This document shows positions 17,556-25,762 of a stretch of DNA of 64,000 nt, piece by piece (within the stretch, counting starts at the first letter, position 1; each line of letters starts with the position of its first letter). The notes under the pieces are model-generated. The model was not told where the DNA came from. It saw nothing but the letters and a program-made list of their open reading frames with translations, and searched no databases. This DNA comes from Fimenecus sp036652055 (lineage in GTDB: Bacteria; Bacillota; Clostridia; Oscillospirales; Acutalibacteraceae), in the NCBI GenBank assembly GCA_036652055.1, contig JAVVWP010000002.1, positions 26,786-90,785 on the forward strand. Direction: 5' to 3'. Both the position numbers and the translations under genes were made by a program.

Positions 17556-18854
17556 TTGGAGAAGTTTGTTATAACAGGTGGCAACAAGCTTGAGGGCGAA
17601 GTTACCATCAGTGGCGCTAAAAATGCAGTTGTCGCAATTATTCCTGCTACTATCCTTGCTGAGGATATTTGCAGAATTGAAAATATACCAAATATTAGTG
17701 ATGTCACAGCAATGATAGATATTTTGCACAGAATGGGTGCTGGCATAAAATATATTAATAAAAGTACAATCGAAATAGATACAAGACATATAACTTCAAA
17801 TGTTGTTGAGCATGACCTTACAAAACAGCTTAGAGCCTCTTATTATTTAATTGGGGCGCTTCTTAGTCGTTTTAATAAGGCAAAAATTGCAATGCCTGGT
17901 GGCTGTTATTTAGGGCTTAGACCTATTGACCAACACATTAAAGGCTTTGAGGCACTTGGTGCGACAGTTTCAATGGAAGAAAATGCTATGGTTGATGTCA
18001 GAGCGGACAAGCTTCTTGGCACTTCAATTTATATGGATGTTGTTTCCGTTGGGGCAACTATTAATGTTATGCTTGCATCAATTAAAGCAAGAGGTCTTAC
18101 AGTTATTGAAAATGCTGCTAAAGAGCCACATATTGTTGACCTTGCTAACTTTTTAAACTCAATGGGTGCAGATGTTAGAGGTGCAGGAACAGATGTTATT
18201 AAAATTCGTGGAGTAGAAAAGCTTCATGGCTGTGAATATTCGATTATTCCTGACCAAATTGAAGCAGGCACATATATGGTTGCCGCCGCTGTTACGAATG
18301 GCGATGTTCTAATTAAAAATGTTATTCCAAAGCATTTAGAATCAATTTCAGCAAAGCTTATCGAATGTGGAGTTAAAATCACTGAATTTGATGACTCTAT
18401 AAGAGTTAAGGGCTGTGAAAGGTTCTTGCGTTGCAATATAAAAACAATGCCTCATCCAGGCTTTCCAACCGATATGCAACCGCAATTTGCAGTGCTTTTA
18501 AGCCTTGCAGAGGGTATGAGTATTATCTCAGAAAGCGTTTGGGATAATCGTTTTAGATATGCAGACCAGCTTACAAGAATGGGTGCTATAATTCATGTTG
18601 ACGGTAAAACTGCCTTTATTGAGGGCGTTGACAGCTTAAAAGGCGCTCCTGTTAAGGCCGATGACCTTCGTGCAGGTGCTGCTATGATGATTGCTGCAAT
18701 GGTCGCAAAAGGCGTTAGTGAAATTGAAGATATATATCATATTGAGCGTGGATATGAAGATGTTGTAGACAAATTCAAATCCTTAGGCGCTTCAATCGAA
18801 AGAGTCGACTTCCCAGACAATGAGGGCAAGAAATCTCATCAAACAGCAGGGTGA
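17556..18854 (+). CDS. murA: UDP-N-acetylglucosamine 1-carboxyvinyltransferase
   Basis: MurA transfers enolpyruvate from phosphoenolpyruvate to UDP-GlcNAc, the first committed step of peptidoglycan synthesis, in the cytosol. The product is 432 residues, as expected (about 420-430). It begins FVITGGNKLEGEVTISGAKNA with the substrate-binding KN pair. The catalytic, fosfomycin-target Cys is in PGGCYLGLRPIDQHI at about residue 116. The TTG start is 12 bases after GGGGAG. The C-terminal tail after IERVDF is short and charged. It has its own promoter region and probably ends at the hairpin near 18970. Confidence 0.97.
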   Translation: MEKFVITGGNKLEGEVTISGAKNAVVAIIPATILAEDICRIENIPNISDVTAMIDILHRMGAGIKYINKSTIEIDTRHITSNVVEHDLTKQLRASYYLIGALLSRFNKAKIAMPGGCYLGLRPIDQHIKGFEALGATVSMEENAMVDVRADKLLGTSIYMDVVSVGATINVMLASIKARGLTVIENAAKEPHIVDLANFLNSMGADVRGAGTDVIKIRGVEKLHGCEYSIIPDQIEAGTYMVAAAVTNGDVLIKNVIPKHLESISAKLIECGVKITEFDDSIRVKGCERFLRCNIKTMPHPGFPTDMQPQFAVLLSLAEGMSIISESVWDNRFRYADQLTRMGAIIHVDGKTAFIEGVDSLKGAPVKADDLRAGAAMMIAAMVAKGVSEIEDIYHIERGYEDVVDKFKSLGASIERVDFPDNEGKKSHQTAG

Positions 18855-18966
18855 GTTTTCATAATATTCCGCATATTGCACATTTTTGTCGCCACCAGAG
18901 TACATTATAAATGAAATCTCATAAAAACTCGGCTAAATAAAAATTATAATAAAATACAATAAAGTT

Positions 18967-18992
18967 GGGCGGGGGCTTGCTCCCGCCGTTTA
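18967..18992 (+). terminator. G+C-rich hairpin after murA
   Basis: GGCGGG pairs with CCCGCC around GGCTTGCT (68-73 with 82-87 of this kilobase), then GTTTAAATTT. It is unusually G+C-rich for this DNA. The T run is poor, so it could be a small palindromic repeat rather than a true terminator. Confidence 0.5.
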
Positions 18993-19046
18993 AATTTAAT
19001 AAAATCGAAGCCTTTATTTTCAACTAAAAACAAGAGGTGTAATCAA

Positions 19047-20711
19047 GTGACAGATAACGAAAAAATCGCAGAGCTGCTTTTCTCTGACATAAATAAAACT
19101 CCGAATGATTATGAAAAAATGTACCCCGAAAGAAATCTAAAAGAGGGTGCAAGAGTTACAAGATTTGCCCCAAGTCCTACTGGATTTTTACATCTCGGCG
19201 GGCTTTTTGGTGCTACCGTTGACAAGCTGACAGCAAAATCAACTGGTGGAATTTTTATATTAAGAATTGAGGATACCGACAAAAAGCGTGAAATCGACGG
19301 TGGAATTAATGCGATTATCGAAGGGCTTAAAGCGTTTGACACAATGCCGACTGAAGGCGTAATGGGCGAAAATGAAGAAATTGGCGATTATGGCCCATAT
19401 GTTCAAAGCAAAAGAAAAGATATTTATAGGTGCTATGCTAAAGATTTAGTTATAAAAGGGCTTGCTTACCCTTGCTTTTGCACTCCACAAGAGCTTGATG
19501 AAATTCGTGAAAAGCAAGAGGCAGAGGGCGTAAACAAAGGTTATTATCAAAAATGGGCAAAGTGTCGTGACCTTACATATGATGAAATTAAAGCAAATAT
19601 TGATTTAGGAAAATCCTATGTATTAAGGCTAAAATCTTTTGGTGACGAAACCAAAAAGTGCTTTTTTGATGATATCATTCGTGGAAAAATTGAAATGCCC
19701 GAAAATGTCCAAGATGTCGTTATTTTAAAAACTGATGGAATTCCGCCTTATGCTTTTGCACATTGCGTTGATGACCACTTAATGAGAACAACTCATATTA
19801 TTCGTGGTGACGAGTGGATTGCAAGCACACCTGTGCATCTTCAACTTTTCAAGGCTTGCGGATTTAAAGCTCCTAAATATGCACATACCGCAGCCGTAAT
19901 GAAAGAAGAAAATGGCGGAAAACGAAAGCTTTCAAAAAGAAAAGATCCCGAAGCCGCTGTTACATATTTCAGCGAAGTTGGTTATCCGTCTGAATGCGTT
20001 ATCGAATATTTAATGACGCTTGCCAATTCAAATTTTGAAGATTGGCGTAAAACGAATAAGACCGCAAGTTCTGAGGATTTTCAATTTAACCTTAAAAAGA
20101 TGTCTGTTTCAGGGGCACTTTTTGACCTTGTTAAGCTTAATGATATTAGTAAAAATATGATTTCAGTTATGACAGCCGATGAGGTTTATAAAAGAACTCT
20201 AAATTGGGCAAACGAATATGACAAAAGCTATGCAAAAATTTTAATAAGCGACGAAGCTAATGCAAAAAGAATGATGAACCTTGACCGTGAAACAAAAAAT
20301 CCACGAAAAGATATAGCTAAGTGGAGTGAGGTTTTAGATTATTTTTCATATTTTTATAATGATTATTATAAGAGAGATTATACACTTCCTGAAAACATAA
20401 AAAAGGAAGATGCAATAGCAATTCTAAAAGAATATTTAAAAGTATATTCTGAAAATGATGAAAAAGATATTTGGTTTAATAAAATCAAAGACCTTTGCGA
20501 AGGGCTTGGATTTACCCCGAATGTTAAGGAGTACAAACAAAATCCAGAGGCTTTTAAAGGTCATGTAGGTGATGTTTCAGCAGTTATCAGAATTGCAGTT
20601 ACAAGCAGAACTAACACCCCTGACCTTTGCACAATTATGAAAATTCTTGGCGGTCAAGAGGTCATAAATAGAATAAATGATGCAATAAAAAATTATAAGG
20701 AGGAAAATTAA
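19047..20711 (+). CDS. gltX: Glutamyl-tRNA synthetase
   Basis: GluRS charges tRNA-Glu with glutamate. HIGH-type motif: APSPTGFLHLGGL; KMSKS-type motif: GKRKLSKRKDPEA. A Cys pair typical of the zinc-binding SC fold lies in YPCFCTP. The protein has 554 residues, longer than the usual ~485, partly through an N-terminal extension of about 35 residues before RVTRFAPSP. The GTG start follows AGAGGTG by 7 bases. glnS follows with no spacer at all. With a separate GlnRS present this GluRS need not mischarge tRNA-Gln, but that cannot be read from sequence. Confidence 0.96.
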   Translation: MTDNEKIAELLFSDINKTPNDYEKMYPERNLKEGARVTRFAPSPTGFLHLGGLFGATVDKLTAKSTGGIFILRIEDTDKKREIDGGINAIIEGLKAFDTMPTEGVMGENEEIGDYGPYVQSKRKDIYRCYAKDLVIKGLAYPCFCTPQELDEIREKQEAEGVNKGYYQKWAKCRDLTYDEIKANIDLGKSYVLRLKSFGDETKKCFFDDIIRGKIEMPENVQDVVILKTDGIPPYAFAHCVDDHLMRTTHIIRGDEWIASTPVHLQLFKACGFKAPKYAHTAAVMKEENGGKRKLSKRKDPEAAVTYFSEVGYPSECVIEYLMTLANSNFEDWRKTNKTASSEDFQFNLKKMSVSGALFDLVKLNDISKNMISVMTADEVYKRTLNWANEYDKSYAKILISDEANAKRMMNLDRETKNPRKDIAKWSEVLDYFSYFYNDYYKRDYTLPENIKKEDAIAILKEYLKVYSENDEKDIWFNKIKDLCEGLGFTPNVKEYKQNPEAFKGHVGDVSAVIRIAVTSRTNTPDLCTIMKILGGQEVINRINDAIKNYKEEN

Positions 20712-22373
20712 ATGGAAGAAATAATGGCGTCTAATTTCATTCACGATTTCATTGATGAAGATTTAAAAAGCGGAGTTTGCAGTCGCATTCAAACTCGTTT
20801 TCCTCCCGAGCCTAATGGCTATTTGCATATAGGTCACGCAAAGGCAATTTGCATTAATTTCGGAACTGCTAAAAAATATGGTGGAATTTGCAATCTTCGC
20901 CTTGACGATACTAACCCTCAAAAAGAGGATATGGAATATGTTGATGCAATAAAAGAGGATATTGAGTGGCTTGGATTTAAGTGGGACAAGTGCCTCTATG
21001 CTTCAAGTTATTTTGATTTTATCTATGAATGTGCAATAAAGCTTATTAAAAATTCAAAAGCATATGTAGATGACCTTACAGCGGAAGAAATAAGGCAACA
21101 TCGAGGAACGCTCACAGAGCCTGGTAAAAACAGCCCATACAGAGATAGAAGTGTTTCTGAAAACCTTGAGTTATTTGAAAAAATGACAAATGGTGAATAT
21201 GAAAACGGTGCAAGAGTTTTAAGAGCAAAAATTGATATGGCATCGCCAAACCTTAATATGCGTGATCCTGTAATTTATAGAATAGCTCATATAACCCATC
21301 ATCAAACAGGTGATAAATGGTGCGTTTATCCAATGTATGATTTTGCACATCCGCTATCAGATGCAAGAGAAAATGTCACTCATTCGCTTTGTTCTCTTGA
21401 ATTTGAAAATCACAGACCATTATATGACTGGTTCTTAAAAGAATTAAATATAAAAAATCCACCAAGGCAAATCGAATTTGCTCGTCTTAATCTTAATTAT
21501 TGCCTTACAAGCAAGAGAAAATGTTTAGCACTTGTAAACGAAAAAATTGTTGATGGTTGGGACGATCCTCGAATGGTTACTCTAAGCGGAATGAGAAGGC
21601 GAGGCTACCCTGCAAGTGCGGTTAGAAATTTCTGTGAAAAAATCGGCGTTTCAAAAGCTTATTCAGTTGTTGATATGGGGCTGTTAGAATCTTGTGTTCG
21701 TGATGAACTCAATGAAAGTGCCGAGAGGGCAATGGCAGTTCTTCGCCCTCTAAAAGTGATAATCGATAACTATCCAGAGGGGCAAACAGAAGAAATCGAA
21801 GTTGATGTTCACCCGAATTATCCTGAGCGTGGAACTCGAAAAGTCGTTTTCGGTAGAGAAATATTCATCGAGCGTGATGACTTTATGATAGAGCCTGTGA
21901 AAAAATATTTCAGATTTTATAAAGGCAGTGAGGTTAGGCTAAAAAGCGCATATTATGCAACCTGCACAAGCTATGACACAGACGAAAATGGTGAGGTCAC
22001 AGCAATTCACTGCACATACGATCCGCTTACAAAAGGTGGCAACTCACCTGATGGCAGAAAGGTTAAAGGCACAATTCACTGGGTTAGTGCCGCAGATAGC
22101 TTTAGGGCTACCGTTAATCTTTATGACAGACTTTTTGATGTTCCAAATCCATCAGATGAAACCGAGCGTGGCTTTGAAGAAAACTTAAACCCAAATTCTT
22201 TAACAGTTTTAACCGATTGTCTTATTGAGGGCGGACTTAGAAATGTTAAAAAGAGCGATGTTTTTCAATTTATGCGTCAAGGATATTTCTGCGTAGATAA
22301 ATTTAGCACAGCGGATAATGTTATATTCAATTTGACAGTTGCCCTAAATTCTTCGTGGGGTAAAAAGGAGTAG
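20712..22373 (+). CDS. glnS: Glutaminyl-tRNA synthetase
   Basis: GlnRS charges tRNA-Gln directly. The 553 residues match the family. HIGH motif PPEPNGYLHIGHAKAI; the KMSKS-like loop is CLTSKRKCLAL, with Thr for Met. The GlnRS-specific stretches NLRLDDTNP, VYPMYDFAHPLSDARE and WDDPRMVTLSGMRRRGY are all present, as is the C-terminal anticodon-binding beta-barrel. AAGGAGGA, inside the end of gltX, lies 7 bases before ATG, so translation is probably coupled. Direct GlnRS is found in some Clostridia but not in most Firmicutes, which use the GatCAB route. Confidence 0.97.
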   Translation: MEEIMASNFIHDFIDEDLKSGVCSRIQTRFPPEPNGYLHIGHAKAICINFGTAKKYGGICNLRLDDTNPQKEDMEYVDAIKEDIEWLGFKWDKCLYASSYFDFIYECAIKLIKNSKAYVDDLTAEEIRQHRGTLTEPGKNSPYRDRSVSENLELFEKMTNGEYENGARVLRAKIDMASPNLNMRDPVIYRIAHITHHQTGDKWCVYPMYDFAHPLSDARENVTHSLCSLEFENHRPLYDWFLKELNIKNPPRQIEFARLNLNYCLTSKRKCLALVNEKIVDGWDDPRMVTLSGMRRRGYPASAVRNFCEKIGVSKAYSVVDMGLLESCVRDELNESAERAMAVLRPLKVIIDNYPEGQTEEIEVDVHPNYPERGTRKVVFGREIFIERDDFMIEPVKKYFRFYKGSEVRLKSAYYATCTSYDTDENGEVTAIHCTYDPLTKGGNSPDGRKVKGTIHWVSAADSFRATVNLYDRLFDVPNPSDETERGFEENLNPNSLTVLTDCLIEGGLRNVKKSDVFQFMRQGYFCVDKFSTADNVIFNLTVALNSSWGKKE

Positions 22374-22378
22374 TTTTT

Positions 22379-23047
22379 ATGAGTAAGCTAAAAAAAGACA
22401 GACCAATAGATTTGCTTTATAGCATTGTAACTGCATTAATGGCAGTTTTAATTCCGGTAGCAGCATATTTTGGAAATTTTTTACATATTATTGTTAATTC
22501 GCCTATTTTTGCATGGATGGGACAGGCACAAGGCAATAAGCAGGACAAAGGCGATACTTTAACTCTTTGGAGTGTAAACAGATTTGTAAAAGACATTCTT
22601 CCAAAGCTGAATTTTGGCGAAGGAAGTACGGACAAATCAGCTTTTTGGCAGACGATTGCACCAATAAAGGTGGCACTGATTTGTACAATTGTATTTTTAG
22701 CCCTTGCACTTATTATTTCAATCGCTGTTTTCGTTTTAGCGTGGTTCTCAAAATTAAAAAAGACAACGCTGCTTGTAGCAACAGGCGGAATTGTTTCGCT
22801 TCTTAGTGCAATAATTTCATTTAACTTTGTTGTCATTCCATTGACTAATGGCACAATTACGCTTGGGGCATTCTTTTCAGACTTTTTAGGGCTTATGATG
22901 TCATCAATAGCCAATTTGACGCTTATAAAATTCTCAACAGGATATTACATAATGCTGTTCCTTTTCATTGGTATTGTGCTTTGGATTGGTTCATATTTGC
23001 TTATCGAGCTTGGAGAGAAAGAAAAAAGACAAACTATAAACAATTAA
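22379..23047 (+). CDS. Membrane protein of unknown function
   Basis: A 222-residue membrane protein. Hydrophobic segments lie at about residues 14-38 (IVTALMAVLIPVAAYFGNFL), 95-122 (ALICTIVFLALALIISIAVF), 127-150 (LLVATGGIVSLLSAIISF), 158-175 and 188-212. The loop at about 40-90 is hydrophilic and may face outside. A GGAG site precedes ATG, and the gene starts 5 bases after glnS, so it may share that transcript. I do not recognise a family. A hairpin terminator follows. Confidence 0.7.
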   Translation: MSKLKKDRPIDLLYSIVTALMAVLIPVAAYFGNFLHIIVNSPIFAWMGQAQGNKQDKGDTLTLWSVNRFVKDILPKLNFGEGSTDKSAFWQTIAPIKVALICTIVFLALALIISIAVFVLAWFSKLKKTTLLVATGGIVSLLSAIISFNFVVIPLTNGTITLGAFFSDFLGLMMSSIANLTLIKFSTGYYIMLFLFIGIVLWIGSYLLIELGEKEKRQTINN

Positions 23048-23052
23048 AAATT

Positions 23053-23094
23053 ATGCCACTATATTGATGACTTTTCGATGTAGTGGCATCTTTT
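23053..23094 (+). terminator. Terminator after the gltX-glnS-membrane protein unit
   Basis: ATGCCACTATAT pairs over 12 bp with ATGTAGTGGCAT (one G-U pair), then CTTTTAAAT. It begins 5 bases after the stop. Confidence 0.8.
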
Positions 23095-23140
23095 AAATAT
23101 TTAAAAATTATAGAAAAACAAGAAAACAGGGGGAAAGAAA

Positions 23141-24133
23141 ATGACAGGTAAATTTATTACAGCGATTTTAGCAATATGGCTTACAATTCTCACAGGACTT
23201 GGAATTAATCACACAGGTGTAACCCTTGTAAAGCCTGCGGATAACACACAGTTTAAAGCAAGCGGTGATTGGAAATTAACATTTGAGGATAATTTTGACG
23301 GTGACACTTTTGACCACACAAAATGGCATTACGGATATAAAGAAGAAGGCGTTAGGCGTGGAGGCTATTGGGTTGATGATGCTGTCAGCGTAAAAGATGG
23401 GAATTTAATCATCAAAACAGATTACAGAAAAGATGGAAAATTCGGCGCAGGCTGGTATACAGGTGCTATCGAAACCTCGAAATCATCATATGACGATAAA
23501 ACAGAAGCTGAAATAAATAAAGATTACAAAGGCTTTAGCGGAAAATATGGATATTATGAAGTTCGTTGTAAAGTTCCTAAAGCGATTGGAATTTGGTCGG
23601 CATTTTGGCTTATGCCAGATAATAACTTCAAAAATGACACCTTCGGAACAGGCAAAGATGGTGCAGAAATTGATGTTTTTGAATCGCCCTATCTTTATGC
23701 AAAAACATATAAAGAGTCAGTAGCACACGCAGTGCATATTGATGGATATGGTGAGGAGCTAAAATCTTCAGGTTCAGATATGCAGTTTGTTAAAGGTCTT
23801 TATGATGAATTTCATACATTTGCACTTGAATGGAATGAAACCGAATACATTTTTTATGTCGATGGTATGCAAACATGGAAAAACAGCAAAACAGTAAAAC
23901 CGAAAGATGTTGATAAAAGCGGAAATCCATATGATACTGTTGCCGAGGTTATGGAATATATGATTTTATCTGTTGAGGTTGGCGGTTCAACTATTGATGG
24001 CGTTGTCACTCCTGGAAAGGTGCTTGATGAAAATAAGCAGCAGGTTACATTTTGGTCAGGAGATGCCTCACTTAATGATACAGAAAAATCTTATGACTTT
24101 ATTGTTGACTATGTAAAAGTTTATCAAAAATAG
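23141..24133 (+). CDS. Glycoside hydrolase family 16 (beta-glucanase type)
   Basis: A 330-residue secreted or membrane-anchored endo-beta-glucanase-type enzyme that would cut beta-1,3 or mixed-linkage beta-glucan outside the cell. An N-terminal hydrophobic segment (FITAILAIWLTILTGLGIN) acts as signal peptide or anchor; no lipobox Cys is seen. The family motif GAEIDVFESPY at about residues 172-182 supplies the nucleophile and acid/base glutamates (E-x-D-x-x-E). It is preceded by IWSAFWLMP and followed by FHTFALEWNETEYIFYVDG, all standard GH16 blocks. Its own AGGGGGAAAG site precedes ATG. Exact substrate specificity cannot be read by eye. Confidence 0.93.
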   Translation: MTGKFITAILAIWLTILTGLGINHTGVTLVKPADNTQFKASGDWKLTFEDNFDGDTFDHTKWHYGYKEEGVRRGGYWVDDAVSVKDGNLIIKTDYRKDGKFGAGWYTGAIETSKSSYDDKTEAEINKDYKGFSGKYGYYEVRCKVPKAIGIWSAFWLMPDNNFKNDTFGTGKDGAEIDVFESPYLYAKTYKESVAHAVHIDGYGEELKSSGSDMQFVKGLYDEFHTFALEWNETEYIFYVDGMQTWKNSKTVKPKDVDKSGNPYDTVAEVMEYMILSVEVGGSTIDGVVTPGKVLDENKQQVTFWSGDASLNDTEKSYDFIVDYVKVYQK

Positions 24134-24149
24134 TAAATACAAAAATTTG

Positions 24150-24195
24150 CACCCCATTTACCTACTTAAACTTTGGTAAATGGGGTGTCTTAATT
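24150..24195 (+). terminator. Terminator after the GH16 gene
   Basis: A perfect 13-bp stem, CACCCCATTTACC with GGTAAATGGGGTG, loop of twelve bases, followed by TCTTAATT. Confidence 0.8.
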
Positions 24196-24223
24196 CAAGT
24201 TTATTAAAAATAAAATATTTATC

Positions 24224-24252
24224 TTGATTTTAACACACCATTGATTTATAAT
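24224..24252 (+). promoter_or_regulatory. Predicted sigma-A promoter of tRNA-Ala
   Basis: TTGATT (24224-24229), a 17-base spacer and TATAAT (24247-24252), 10 bases before the first base of the tRNA. Confidence 0.75.
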
Positions 24253-24262
24253 TAAAACCTAT

Positions 24263-24338
24263 GGGGGCGTAGCTCAGCTGGGAGAGCGTACGGTTCGCAT
24301 CCGTAAGGTCGTGAGTTCAATCCTCATCGTCTCCACCA
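24263..24338 (+). tRNA. tRNA-Ala (anticodon CGC)
   Basis: A 76-nt cloverleaf with CCA encoded. The acceptor GGGGGCG pairs with CGTCTCC and includes G3-U70, the alanine identity pair. The D stem is GCTC/GAGC. The anticodon stem TACGG/CCGTA has loop TTCGCAT, so anticodon CGC, reading GCG. The T arm is GTGAG-TTCAATC-CTCAT. It is a single-gene unit with its own promoter and terminator. Confidence 0.95.
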
Positions 24339-24348
24339 ATTGCATTTG

Positions 24349-24394
24349 GGCAATTTGCATACCGTTAGTATGTAAGTTGCCTTTGCTTTTTAAC
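24349..24394 (+). terminator. Terminator of tRNA-Ala
   Basis: GGCAATTTGCATAC pairs over 14 bp (two G-U pairs) with GTATGTAAGTTGCC across five to six bases, followed by TTTGCTTTTTAAC. It starts 11 bases after CCA. Confidence 0.8.
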
Positions 24395-24432
24395 TTAAAT
24401 GGGTTATACCTATTTACGCTATTTGTCTTGTG

Positions 24433-24456
24433 TTTTGATACAATTTTTGATACAAT
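24433..24456 (+). promoter_or_regulatory. Tandem 12-bp direct repeat at the fic promoter
   Basis: TTTTGATACAAT occurs twice with no spacer. The second copy supplies TACAAT (24451-24456), a plausible -10, with TTGTGT (24428-24433) 17 bases upstream as a weak -35. Repeats overlapping a -10 often bind a repressor; that role here is inference. Confidence 0.5.
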
Positions 24457-24493
24457 AATAGCATACAAAATTCACAGATGGGAGGAGCAAATT

Positions 24494-25105
24494 ATGACTT
24501 TGGAAAATAAATTTGGCATAACAGATTTCGTAGAGCTTGCCCGTGTTGAAGAAAAAATAAGCAAGAAAAAAGCACTTGAATTATTTGAGCTAAATTTGCT
24601 TGACAGCTTTGAATTTGGAACATTTAAGGGGCTTTCCGATATACACACATATCTATTTAATGAAATATATGATTTTGCAGGGGAGCTACGAGATGTGAAT
24701 ATTGCTAAGGGTGGCTTTCGTTTTGCACCTGTAATGTATCTTGCAGTAGCACTCCAAAATATTGATAAAATGCCACAATCTACCTTTGACGAAATTATTG
24801 AAAAATATGTAGAGATGAATGCCGCCCATCCGTTTAGAGAGGGTAATGGCAGAAGCACACGAATTTGGCTTGACGCAATCCTTAAAAACGAACTCAAACA
24901 AGTGGTGGATTGGAGTAAGGTGGACAAAGGCGATTATCTTCTTGCAATGGAGCGTAGCCCGATTAAAGATATTGAAATAAAAAATCTTCTTTGCAACGCA
25001 TTGACTGATAAAATTAACGATCGTGAGGTCTATATGAAAGGTATTGACGCAAGCTATCACTATGAGGGCTATAACATCTTTAAAACGGAAGATTTGAATA
25101 AGTAA
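24494..25105 (+). CDS. Fic-domain protein (probable AMP-transferase)
   Basis: A 203-residue Fic (FIDO) protein. Fic enzymes transfer AMP, or sometimes another group, from a nucleotide to a hydroxyl of a target protein. The core motif HPFREGNGRSTR at about residues 112-123 matches HxFx[DE]GNGRxxR exactly, including the catalytic His. Near the C-terminus SYHYEGYN fits the [ST]xxxE[GN] inhibitory motif of class III Fic proteins, which block their own ATP site, so it is probably self-restrained. The flap region is GFRFAP. GGGAGGAG lies 7 bases before ATG. An open frame continues upstream across the tRNA but is not the real start. No separate antitoxin gene is seen. Confidence 0.92.
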   Translation: MTLENKFGITDFVELARVEEKISKKKALELFELNLLDSFEFGTFKGLSDIHTYLFNEIYDFAGELRDVNIAKGGFRFAPVMYLAVALQNIDKMPQSTFDEIIEKYVEMNAAHPFREGNGRSTRIWLDAILKNELKQVVDWSKVDKGDYLLAMERSPIKDIEIKNLLCNALTDKINDREVYMKGIDASYHYEGYNIFKTEDLNK

Positions 25106-25161
25106 TAGTAGCAGATATTGCTCAAAGAAAACCCCCTGCTCACATTTCATTAGCGTATCTA

Positions 25162-25190
25162 TTGACAATGAAAGATAAATAGTATATAAT
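25162..25190 (+). promoter_or_regulatory. Strong sigma-A promoter of rpsO-pnp
   Basis: Perfect TTGACA (25162-25167), a 17-base spacer and perfect TATAAT (25185-25190). The predicted leader is about 100 bases and may hold the S15 autoregulatory structure, which I could not fold with confidence. Confidence 0.85.
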
Positions 25191-25300
25191 GTGAAAGCTA
25201 ATTCGGTATTACGGTTTTTGGATTATACTTAGATTTTAAGTCTTCACCTAACCTTTAACTGTGCTACTCGAATGCGAAATAATTAATGAGGTGAAAAACA

Positions 25301-25564
25301 ATGACACAAGCTGAAAAACAAGCAATTATGCTTGAAAATGCTACTCACGAAGGTGACACAGGTTCTCCTGAGGTTCAAATTGCTGTTCTTACTAAAAGAA
25401 TTAACGATTTAACTGAGCATCTTAAAGAGCATAAGAAAGACCATCACTCAAGACGCGGGCTTTTAAAAATGGTTGGTCACAGGCGTAATCTTCTCGGTTA
25501 CCTTCAAAAGAAAGATATTGAAAGATACCGTGCTATTATTGCAAAACTCGGCATTCGTAAATAA
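25301..25564 (+). CDS. rpsO: Ribosomal protein S15
   Basis: An 87-residue primary 16S rRNA-binding protein of the small subunit. The family core is complete: DTGSPEVQIAVLTKRI, LTEHLKEHKKDHHSRRGLL and VGHRRNLLGYL. A GAGGTG site precedes ATG. The order rpsO then pnp is conserved across bacteria; a hairpin lies between them. Confidence 0.98.
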   Translation: MTQAEKQAIMLENATHEGDTGSPEVQIAVLTKRINDLTEHLKEHKKDHHSRRGLLKMVGHRRNLLGYLQKKDIERYRAIIAKLGIRK

Positions 25565-25572
25565 TGTCACAA

Positions 25573-25600
25573 AAGGGCGAGCGGGAAACCGTTTGCCCTT
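25573..25600 (+). promoter_or_regulatory. Hairpin with GAAA tetraloop between rpsO and pnp
   Basis: AAGGGCGAGCGG pairs over 12 bp (two G-U pairs) with CCGTTTGCCCTT around a GAAA tetraloop. It lies 9 bases after rpsO and has no T run, so it looks like a processing or regulatory hairpin in the 198-base rpsO-pnp spacer rather than a terminator. In Escherichia coli, RNase III cuts a hairpin at this place and PNPase represses its own mRNA. Confidence 0.6.
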
Positions 25601-25762
25601 GATTTGCCTTTATGGCAGTCATTTTTTCAAATCTATCGAGGCGATTTCAAGAATGCTTTTAGCGGTAAATGGAGTATTTATAGGCGGATTTATAAGTATT
25701 GCATTTATTGCTAAAACTGAATTTGCCTCGTGGAAATATATTAAAAAAAGAGGTATAAAATT

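Noticed and set aside
24311..24493. Upstream extension of the Fic gene across the tRNA
   Set aside because: The frame is open by chance through the tRNA and its terminator. GGGAGGAG before ATG 24494 marks the real start.
24263..25105. Integrated element at tRNA-Ala
   Set aside because: No integrase and no second copy of the tRNA 3' end is found in the window; the tRNA has its own intact terminator.
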